The notes under the pieces: model-generated
Databases searched by the model: none
What the model was told of the DNA's origin: nothing
Seen by the model: the letters and a program-made list of their open reading frames with translations, nothing else
Origin: Hymenoscyphus infarciens
Lineage: Eukaryota; Ascomycota; Leotiomycetes; Helotiales; Helotiaceae
Assembly (NCBI GenBank): GCA_001414345.1
Contig: LLCB01000173.1
Coordinates: 56,469-120,468, forward strand
Direction: 5' to 3'
DNA length: 64,000 nucleotides
Position numbers and translations under genes: made by a program
In this document: positions 53,423 to 61,384 of the stretch, in pieces
Layout of the letters: each line of letters opens with the position of its first letter
Numbering within the stretch: the first letter of the stretch is position 1

Positions 53423-53597
53423 TATAATAGCTCTCTATAAATATATAAAGAGAGTACTTATAGAATAGTACCTAATATTAAGAGAAAAGCAAAGAGTATA
53501 AATACTCTAGCTTTATTTATATATATTAAGTAAAGCCTTAGTAAAGCCTCGAGACAACCTGGTTACGTAAGTAACGTATATAACTAGGACTGTTATA
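53423..53597 (-). repeat. 5' LTR of gypsy 1a with 16-bp deletion
   Basis: 175 bp. It lacks a GAAAACTAAACTAAAG-type stretch present in the other three family-1 LTRs. It ends CTGTTATA and is followed by CTACT. Confidence 0.85.
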
Positions 53598-53953
53598 CTA
53601 CTTTTAGTTTACACTAAAATACGTTGTTTTTAAAATTATATAACAAAATAACAACGCTTTATTATATTCTAATTTTAATTAGAATCTCTTATCTTATTTT
53701 AAACTTAATAAATAAAAATATAAAGTAAGAATTTTTCAATCGAGTATCTATCTAGTATAGTACTTAAATCTAACTTCTAAGAAAGCTACTACTAAAAATA
53801 ATCTCTAGAAAAAATTTAGTAAAGCCTAGAATATAGAAGATATAATTATATTTGAAAGATTAAATATAGGTTTAAGATATATATTAAGAGGAGGAACCTA
53901 TTAGAGTAGTTTTAGTAGCAAAGGTGGGGAGTTATTAGAGGCTAGTTAAGGCG

Positions 53954-54061
53954 ATTTTAGTATAAACTAAAAGTGGTCGTATTGCTGGTTTTATCGTATT
54001 ACCCTCTCTTATCTAATACGCGAAAGCGGATTAGGTGAGAAGTGGAGCCGAACGATTAGTA
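53954..54061 (-). repeat. Right TIR arm (unmutated)
   Basis: Inverted copy of 27262-27349 plus 53603-53620. It keeps GTGGTCG and TTGCTGG, so it shows the pre-RIP sequence of the element end. Confidence 0.78.
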
Positions 54062-54803
54062 GGCATCTACGAAAGTGTAACCGAGTATATATCTGGATTT
54101 TTTTCTATCTTCTCTTCTCTTCTCTTCTCTTTTCTTCTCGGTTCCTTGATTAATTAATTGATTAACTGATTGATTAATTGATTGATTGATTTCTTGATTT
54201 CTTGATTGATATTGTTTTATCTTTCTAGGCGAGAGAATTCATGAATAATTTGAAATTTGGAATTTGGAATTTGGAAAAAAGGGAACCCACCACATATACA
54301 AATGGGGGATTTCAAAGAATCTAAAAAGAAAAGAAGAGAAAAAGAAAAGAAAAGAAAAAGAAAAGAAAAGAAAAGAAAAAGAAAAGAAAAGAAAAAGAAA
54401 GAAAAGGCCCGCCTCTCTCCATCAAGGAGCCAATCACTAAAATCACTAAAATCCACAAATCCACTCCCCCCCCCATCTCAACCCCGACCCCAACCCCAAC
54501 CCATCACCTCCGATGTGAAAAAAAATAATACTCTCCAAGTACTCTATTTAACACCAAGGCCAACCCCAACCTTCCGCCTTCTCGAAAAAGAAGCCTCGCT
54601 CAACAACATGCCAGCAATCAAGTATTATCGCGAGTAGAGTTAACTAAAACACCCTCCCCGAAAAAGTCCAAGGTAATATATATATAAAAAAGAACTTCTC
54701 ATCCCATTCATATACGAGAACCCAAACCTCCAAAAAAAAAAAATCAATCATCTCTCATTTACTGGTATATATATGTATATATAAATCTCTCCCTATCTCC
54801 TCT
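54062..54803. repeat. Intergenic DNA with simple repeats
   Basis: Normal-composition DNA resumes after the TIR element. It holds TCTTC-type repeats near 54111-54138, TTGAT/TGATT repeats near 54147-54212 and an (AAAAG)n tract near 54328-54402. The open frames across the last tract (54217-54456 and 54257-54637) are products of the repeat. The 3' end of the membrane-protein transcript should fall near 54700-54800. Confidence 0.6.
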
Positions 54804-55823
54804 CTAAATTCTAGCTGTAGACCCCTTGGTAGCCCTAGCACTCCGTCGTCGATACTGATCTCTGAATTGAATCCGTCCAAAAGTGCCATAGGCAATAGTG
54901 CCAATAAATAGAACAGCCCAGATACCGGTGATGATACCACCAATGGGGAAAATGATGACCTTCTGTCCTGGGAGGACGAAGAGCGTTCCTTTTGCTGGGA
55001 CGAGGGTTTGAATCGGTGGGATGACTAGCGATTTCGTTGGGGCGACGGAGGTAGCGAAGATGCCGTTGACGAAGGTTGCGTCTTGAGAGGAGAGGGTCGT
55101 ATTGACTACTGCTCCCGAGGGATCGGTTGCCGTTAAAGTCACAGAAGGGACGAGGATCTTTTGGAGAGCAGCACTAAACACATTCAAATTAGTTACCCGT
55201 TCATAAATAGTACATGGGAGGGAAAAAACCTACGTTCCCATATTAGCCTTGAGCAATTGCTGGTTGATTTGTCCCACGAAAGCATACTGCTGCGTCAAAA
55301 GAGGGATAGAGCTTTGTCTCTTGTTTTTTGGCCACGAGATGAGGGAAACGGCCACATCCACCCTCTTCGTTAACCCAGATCCATTCTTAACAGCAGAAAC
55401 CGTTGCTCCGTTATACGCCAATCCCACATTCACATTCTGCGCCGCGATATTGGTGAATGTCCCCGACGGCGGTCCAACCATGAATAACCTCAAATCAGCC
55501 TGGAAGACACCCGTAGTATTGTCCAACATAGGAAGATTGTAACACACAGCCATTCCGGAAGGGTTGGTCGCCTGTCCATTCAAAGCCTCCAGAGATACCG
55601 TACATGCTGTTTCGGTGGTGGCCTCCCAGGTGCTCGCGTTTAATCCTGTTCCCATTGATGTCGAGGCTTGTCTTCGTTCTACGGGTTCCACGATCGAATC
55701 GACGTATCTCCTCACTGACTCCTCCATCGCACTATCCCGAGCTCCTAGCACAGCAATATTTGATAGTACACCGGCTGATACCCTACTGATCAACAGCACC
55801 GCGGCCAACGTTGGTGCCCACAT
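54804..55823 (-). CDS. Type I membrane protein, unrecognised family, two exons
   Basis: Not recognised beyond its topology. Exons are 55823-55234 and 55173-54804 (319 aa), separated by a 60-bp intron with donor GTAGGT, a CTAAT branch-like site and acceptor TTTAG. The join gives NMGT-AALQKIL in frame. An N-terminal signal peptide (MWAPTLAAVLLISRVSAG) is followed by an ectodomain of ~250 residues. The ectodomain has N-glycosylation sequons at N62, N102 and N147 and only two cysteines in the first exon (C74, C94), a possible disulfide. One membrane helix spans about 272-295 (IIFPIGGIITGIWAVLFIGTIAYGTF), followed by a basic 24-residue cytoplasmic tail (RDQYRRRSARATK). The RR at 50-51 after EPVE could be a processing site. 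A cell-surface or secretory-pathway role is inferred from topology only. Confidence 0.8.
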
Positions 55824-56390
55824 CTTGTTCTCGTTCTTGTTTGTATATAAAAATATAAGTTATATGGTTTCCGTCCACGGTCGAGTCGAATCGAATTAAA
55901 TCGAAGGCTTGAAAAGAGGCGACGGCGTGAAGTGAAAAAGAATTATCCGTCCTGCGGGAGAAAGAAGAGAGATGAAAGAGTGTTGGGCGAATAGGTCCAA
56001 ACCTCGCTGGCGGACGGTATGTTGCGAGCAAAGGAATGGTATGCTGAAGAGCAATCAAGAGAAGAAAAGAGGACCAGCCCGAGGAAAAGATGGGGCCTGG
56101 ACGATGTTTTGTTTCCGTCAATGACAGCACGCAGTTAATGAAAAATTAAGTATATGAGGGGATGATGAGAGTAGAATAGGAGAGAGTGAGAGAGTGTGGA
56201 AGGGGGGAGGGGGGAGAGTAGCAGTGGGTCCAAACTTGCGTGGTGTTTGGTCGCCACTGGGGTGTAGTGACGGGGTGGGCAGGCCTCTCACGAACTGGTG
56301 AAGGGGAGAAAAGTCTGATACTCGAGGAGACCCACTTGGGGGAGATATCAAACCCTGCCCTAGTCACGCTCTACTCCTGCCCAGCCAGAC

Positions 56391-56430
56391 TTGACTCCAC
56401 TTGACTCCACCTGACTCCACCTGACTCCAC
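56391..56430. repeat. 10-bp tandem repeat YTGACTCCAC x4
   Basis: Four adjacent 10-bp units, each containing TGACTC, about 570-610 bp upstream of the membrane-protein start. TGACTC is the core of the Gcn4/CPC1 bZIP site TGACTCA, but the seventh base here is C, so binding is uncertain. Confidence 0.65.
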
Positions 56431-56620
56431 TTGAGTGGTGGAGATTCGAGAAGCATTGGCAGAAGACTGCGGCTCCACCGGCACTCCAGATTCGAGGAAT
56501 CCCGCGTCCTGATTGGGTATGGAAGACCGCAAGTATCGTATCGGTCTTTCCCATCGGCTGAGCCTCACCTGAATAAAGAATCATTCAACCACATCGACTC
56601 ACCATGGTCAGTTTTGGGCG

Positions 56621-56680
56621 GTGAGGTGAGGTGAGGTGAGGTGAGGTGACGAGGTCGAGGTCGAGGTCGAGGTCGAGGTG
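56621..56680. repeat. (GTGAG)n then (GAGGTC)n simple repeats
   Basis: About six GTGAG units followed by about five GAGGTC units, directly adjacent. They are purine-rich on the plus strand. Confidence 0.75.
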
Positions 56681-56838
56681 AGGGTGGTCAACTGCAAACA
56701 TTGCTCTCCCGTTTGGAACATGTTTGGCTAGCTGTCAAGTCTCCTACCAGTTGTCGTCGAGTATCCGCCCGTCTTCCCCTCTCCCAGTTTCGTTTTCCTC
56801 TTCCGCCCAACCAGAACCAGTGACCGGTGGCAGTGAAT

Positions 56839-56873
56839 ACAGTACTGTAGGTACTAGGTGTACAGTACTGTAG
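56839..56873. repeat. Duplicated 12-bp near-palindrome ACAGTACTGTAG
   Basis: Two identical copies start 23 bp apart, with GTACTAGGTGT between them. The ACAGTACTGT core is a perfect palindrome. Confidence 0.6.
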
Positions 56874-58915
56874 GCTCACAGAGCATTGTGCAGCGTCAGC
56901 GTCAGCATCATTTCCGTGGAAGGTGCTCCGCTCCGCTCCCTAGTACCTACGGTCTCTTAGACTCTTAGTCTTCGAGTCTTCGCTCAGGGCCGGGGCATAA
57001 TGAAACGTCGTGAAATGTCGTCCTTGAATCAGCCATTCGCCCTGATCGCCATTTGACGTCGAGCACTCAGACTCAAGTCAAAAGCTTGGCAACGCACTAG
57101 AGCGAATCCATACCAGTCGACAGGGATGTGGCCGCAACTCTAAGCCTCCGAGTGCACTCATTGGCTGTGTCCATCTTTTGGCGCTCAGGGGTTTGGTCGT
57201 GGCTGGGTTCTGTGGCAAGTCCGGCCCGGCCTCAAACGAAGGGGGTGTGAGGACGATGCACCGGGGCTCTTGGCGGGTTTTGCGCCGTCGATGAAGCGAA
57301 GACTGTATCACTGGTGACTGAATTGCTTTCTGATGTTTTCAATTCTCCTCTGCTTCTCACCTTGGGATCTTACGATCAGTCCTCCAACCGCCGAACTCTC
57401 CCTTCGCCTTATCTTGCCTGGTCTACAAGATCGGTACCCGAACTCTCCGATTTTTCAAGAGCGACGTCTTCTTACCGTGGCTCGCGTGGTCTGCGAGTAC
57501 CGTGCCGTACCGTACCTACGAGATCTGGGTTGGAGTGGTACCAGGTTTGATATAATTAGAAGTAGATATTAATCCTAGAAAATGCGGTCTGAATGGTCTG
57601 CGACCCATCTCGTGGCGCTTTCATTTCGCTGAAGACACGCAGCCGCCGGTTGTTACCATGTTGGTGTGGGGTTGGGTTGGGTTGGTTAACCCTAAGCGCT
57701 GAAGAAGGTCGCGACCTCCTCTTATTACGAAATCTTCACCTCAGGACATCGTCTAATCCTAGACAAGCAAACATCATCAGATACCAAAACTTCCATTCAG
57801 CCAATTTATGAGGCACCAATTTTTCGAACAATTCGTTTCAACCGCTGGTGGCCGTTTCTGTGTAGGAGATGGTGGCCTAGAAATGAAGGCGGCTAACCAC
57901 CAACCTCTTCTCCCTTCTTTCGCTCTGCCTCTCCAAACAACACGCGCAAACGACTCCCATAGGATCTACAAGATCCCCGTTTCCGGCAATATTTCGTCCA
58001 ATTCTGGAACTCGTTCCATCAACATTCGACCGACGCCTTGGTCCTCGACACTGAAAACAGAATCATCCATTTTCGCTGAGACGTGACCTCCTGATCGCCT
58101 CGAGGGAGGACAGGAGAAACGTCCGCTGAGCCGCAATTCTCCACGTACAGGTACAGTACGCATCATTCTCCATAGATTGCGGTCTTGGGTAATCGGCTTA
58201 ATTCGGTCAATGCTCAGTTTGCCTTTTGGCTTTTCCATCTCCTCGACTCTTGACTTGACTTTCTTCAGGAACCCTCCCATGTGGTACTGTCTTGGCAGCG
58301 CTCAAAATCTGGGACCAGACTCTACATTCCCCCAGCCTTCATTTTCATTGCAACTTCCTCTTTCCCAATCCAAAAATCAATCATCATATTTCTCTTCAAG
58401 GTATTTTTTGCATTGGTAGCAATCTGATTTACTTCCCAAATATATCCAAGTGCGTCGTCGCGCTTCGTCATTCTCATCGCATGAATCTCTTGATCGACGA
58501 CCAGGACATGCATGGCCCCTCTTCTCCATGAGCTCAGAGCCCTGTCCTGTCACCCTCCTTGATGGCATCTCTCGCCGCGCTACTGTAGCTTTGGAGAAAC
58601 TCTTCTTCTCGTCATCCCTCATCCTTTGCTTTGGCTGGGAGATACACCTTCTCTCGTTCCCACATAACTTTATTTGTGAATGATACACGTGTGATTGATT
58701 GATTGCCAACAAGCTTTTGTTAATACTCGTATGATTTCATCCACATACTGCAACTTTCCTGGTTTCTGATTTTTGGATATCTTTCATCTCTCGGTCTTTT
58801 CGGTGTGTTGCGGACACTTCGTATTCACGACAATTGGCATTGTTACAATGATTCCAACATCAGTTATTTGTCTAGTGGCATAATGCCTGGGTATCTCAAA
58901 AATCAAATCACACCT

Positions 58916-60677
58916 CTACTTCTCCCCGTATCTCAATCCCAACATCTTCCCCAACCGTGGCATCACAGCTTTTACCCCCAAAGACACCTGCACCAACCCC
59001 CAAGTAACAACCAGTCCTCCCCAAACCCCAACAATAATCCCCAGTCCACCCACGACTCTCGAGTCAGCAACAAGTGTTGCAACCCCCTTTCTTACTGTCG
59101 AACTGACCAATACCCAGCTGTACACTGGTACCGACATGCTCATACTCTCGGTTTGTGGTAATGGTTTGCTTTCCTCTAAGATGTTTGCCATTTCCCAGGC
59201 AACTTTATTTCCTATACTCTCCCAGGTTGCTTCTTCTGCCATTTTTCTAGATTTGATACCCATTTCTTTTCTGAGTGTGGTGTTAGTCCCTAATTCTATC
59301 ACTCTCTCCACGAATCCATTCAGGTCGGCGGGTGGAACTAGATATCCTGATTCCCTGTCGACAACAATCTCACTCGGTCCCCCCTCATCTCTTGCGATGA
59401 CTGGAACACCACTAGCCTAGTTTTAGGATTTCGGAGTCAGCATACTTCTTTCCGAAAAAGAAAAGAAAAAAGCAAGAGTTGCCAGGAATGTCTCTAGGTA
59501 AAGAAGAATATCTCTTTACCCCCGGAAACGAGAATTCAGATCTACGCACCATGGATTCCAAAACCACCAACCCAAAAGTCTCAGTAACAGAACAATGCAA
59601 GAACACATCCCCAGCAGCATAAACACCCGCTAAATCCTCCCCCCTCAACATCCCCGTAAACACCGCCTTTCCCTTCTCAATCAAGCTCCCGAATAAATCC
59701 TGAATCTCCCTCACAACCTGTGGATTCCTATTCCCCCCTACAATCACCAATCTAAACCTCACCCCCCTCCCATCAAGTTCCCTCGCAACCCCAGCCAGAA
59801 AATCAAACCCCTTCTCAGGCGCCAACCTGGAAACAGAAACTAAAATCACCTCCCCATCCGGCGCCAAGTCCCTCCTCCTCGCCTCCGATCTTTTGGAGGG
59901 GTGGAATAAGGACCCATCAACTCCTCGTCTTAGATTCACCATCTTTTGAGATTGCACACCTGCGGCTTCGAGATATCGACGGACGAAGTTGGAGGGGTAG
60001 AAGACTGTGTGGACGGAGGGGTGGTGGAAGAGGTAGCCTTGGACGGAGCGGAAAACCCAGACTGCCCAGGTGGATAGGGGGGAGGGGAAGAGGATCTCGC
60101 AGTAGCCCGAGAGGTCGGTTTGGAAGTTAAGTAACACTGGGATTTTTGAGGAGGCGAGTGAGAGACGGCGTTGCAGCAAGATTTGGAAACCGAGGGATGC
60201 GGGGGAGGCGAGGTATATGAGGTCTGGTGCTTGATTGAAGGTTCGTGAGTAGAGGGTTGAGAGGCGGACGGGGTAGACTATTGAGAGGGAGGGGTCGTAG
60301 GGGAGGGGGTAGCCCTTGACTCGTATCTCGGTTTCTGGGTTGGTTGCGTCTGGCCTTGTGTTGTTTGTATTATTGACTGGGTTGGATGAGGAAGCGGAGT
60401 TGGTGGAGGGAGAGAGTGAGGTACTGATTTCTGGTGCTACGACTGCGATTTGGACTCCTTGGGATCTGAGGTAGGAAACTAGGTTTTGGGTTGTTTTGGA
60501 GACGCCGTTTATGGGCCCGTAGGACTCTGTTGCTAGGAGAATCTTTTTGCCGCGGAGGATTTGGGGGAATTCCAAGGGCGTGGGGTTTTGAGGGAGGGAG
60601 TGGTTTATGGGGGTTGCTTCGCCCATTCTGAGGTATCGTGAGTGAGGAAGTGAAGGAGATGGACTGTCGACCTGCAT
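58916..60677 (-). CDS. Glycosyltransferase family 4 protein with C-terminal hydrophobic segments
   Basis: GT4 (GT-B fold) retaining glycosyltransferase; donor and acceptor are unknown. Exons are 60677-59550 and 59416-58916 (542 aa), joined across a 133-bp intron (donor GTGCGT, branch-like CTGAC, acceptor AACTAG) to give LESM-ASGVPVIARDEGGPSEIV. The N-terminal acceptor domain has ATESYGPINGVSKTTQNL. The C-terminal domain has SVSRLAPEKGFDFL, then TETFGLVVLES as the E-x7-E motif. Two hydrophobic segments near the end (about VYSWVLVSSTV and GGLGIIVGVWGGLVVTW) suggest membrane attachment, unusual for a soluble GT4. The overall look resembles bacterial PimB/MgtA and plant SQD2-type enzymes, but that does not fix the substrate. 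The start is uncertain: ATG at 60677 or 60626; the frame also continues upstream to 60758 and an acceptor-like ATGCAG at 60672-60677 could mark a further intron. Confidence 0.83.
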
Positions 60678-61384
60678 TTGTAAGTTATGTGTCAAAAAAG
60701 ATATGACAATACCTACTCCCAAGGAAAGTTTGCAAGAATCGGAAAACGGACCTCCCAATTCTTCTCAACGTTGTCGGATAAAGGTTTCGAGTAATCGAGG
60801 GACGAGGTATACCCACTGGAAAGCTCCGAAAACTTATCAAGGATGCAGGCGGTAAGTCGAAGAGTTATGTTCAAGTACTATGTCGAAGTATCCCAATTTA
60901 TTTGAGCTCAGAAAATTATAATTCATCACCCGTGCCCAAAATTCCACTCAGTTGTATCCCCCCACCTGACCTAGACCAGCCATTCTACCCCACCATGGGA
61001 CACGATCTATCTTTCTCTCACTTTATCCTTTATCTTCCCACGCCAAGTCCCCTCTCGTTCCTCGTTGCGCAAAGTGGTCTCTGATTGGTTACACAGGTCT
61101 TCCGGGTGCCCAAGGTGCCAAAGGCTCCAGTGAGCTTTCAACGTTCGCTTCAGCCCCACGTGGGCAAACGGGAGGCTATTTCCAACTCTCCAACTCTCCA
61201 ACTCAACCCTCAGCACCTCTGGCATATGTCCTGCACCCCCTGCCAGGCCTTCTTAGGCCACGTCGTAAGTCGCGGACAAGGCATAACAAGGCCGAAACCC
61301 CTGCGGAGGACTCGCCGCAGAGCCGGGGGCTGTATGGAGTCGGCGTTTTAGAGGCCGCTATACATGTGACTCTTTACCCCTCAG
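60678..61384. promoter_or_regulatory. Upstream region of GT4 gene to the second RIP border
   Basis: This region should contain the glycosyltransferase promoter. Coding-like minus-strand text between 60753 and about 60870 has no in-frame ATG before a stop, so I did not annotate it. From 61200 a GC-rich stretch leads into the AT-rich block. Confidence 0.4.

Larger units (their letters stand above)
27350..53597 (-). mobile_element. Ty3/gypsy family-1 copy 1a, twice interrupted (5.79 kb un-nested)
   Basis: 3' LTR 27350-27540 and 5' LTR 53423-53597, flanked by CTACT at 27345-27349 and 53598-53602. LTR ends read TATAACAG...CTGTTATA, the RIPped form of TG...CA. A polypurine tract lies just inside the 3' LTR on the minus strand (AAAGAGAGAGG). 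Element pieces are 27541-28037, 41690-44110 and 50917-53422 (plus duplicated target bases). The reverse-transcriptase landmark lies on the minus strand near 43711-43745. Removing the two insertions gives 5,790 bp against 5,800 bp for intact copy 1b; a 16-bp deletion in the 5' LTR explains the difference in part. No functional protein can be made. Confidence 0.85.
23596..54061. repeat. RIP-mutated AT-rich block (~30.5 kb)
   Basis: Nearly every CpA and TpG has become TpA while CpG persists, for example the CGCGCCGCGC stretch near 26397. Repeat copies inside differ by transitions. There is no open frame of 60 or more codons across 30 kb, which matches dense stop creation (CAA/CAG/TGG to TAA/TAG). 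This is the known footprint of repeat-induced point mutation in Pezizomycotina. Individual elements are listed separately. Both outer ends keep unmutated CpA/TpG sites for roughly 100-150 bp. Confidence 0.93.
27262..54061. mobile_element. TIR DNA element (~547 bp un-nested) split by the retroelement stack
   Basis: Left arm 27262-27349, continuing at 53603-53620, is the inverted copy of right arm 53954-54061 (about 106 and 108 bp). Both outer ends read TACTAATCG/CGATTAGTA, consistent with a TA target duplication. The arms share the landmarks AATCCGCTT, TATTAGATAAGAGAG and GGTAATACGATAAAA. The right arm is unmutated and the left arm is RIPped. The interior is 53621-53953 with no coding capacity. 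Removing the inserted 26,248-bp retroelement and one 5-bp duplication gives 547 bp, a MITE-sized element. TA duplication suggests a Tc1/mariner-pogo relation, which is inference. Confidence 0.75.
55824..58915. other. 3.1-kb intergenic region
   Basis: Upstream of the membrane-protein gene and downstream of the glycosyltransferase gene. It contains several short tandem repeats (listed separately) and a TATATAAAAATATAA stretch near 55841-55857 just upstream of the membrane-protein start. Short open frames (for example 57808-58086 and 57966-58280) show no domain, splice or coding support. No RNA gene was recognised. Confidence 0.45.

Noticed and set aside
27350..53597. Three gypsy elements in tandem sharing LTRs
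   Set aside because: Each LTR pair has its own matching 5-bp target duplication, and the un-nested lengths fit nesting; a tandem array would not give these duplications.
53598..53976. Small stand-alone MITE with 18-bp palindromic ends
   Set aside because: The inverted repeat continues outward past 53976 and resumes at 27349, so these are the inner ends of a longer TIR element.
54257..54637. 126-codon plus-strand frame with Lys/Arg/Glu repeats
   Set aside because: It is the translation of an (AAAAG)n simple repeat with no domain and a competing frame on the other strand.
57808..58280. Overlapping frames on both strands in the 3.1-kb intergenic region
   Set aside because: No domain, no credible splice partners, and the two strands compete with similarly weak sequences.
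60753..60870. Upstream coding exon of the GT4 gene
   Set aside because: The frame can be joined by a plausible intron (60671-60752) but contains no ATG before an in-frame stop, so it is left as a possibility only.
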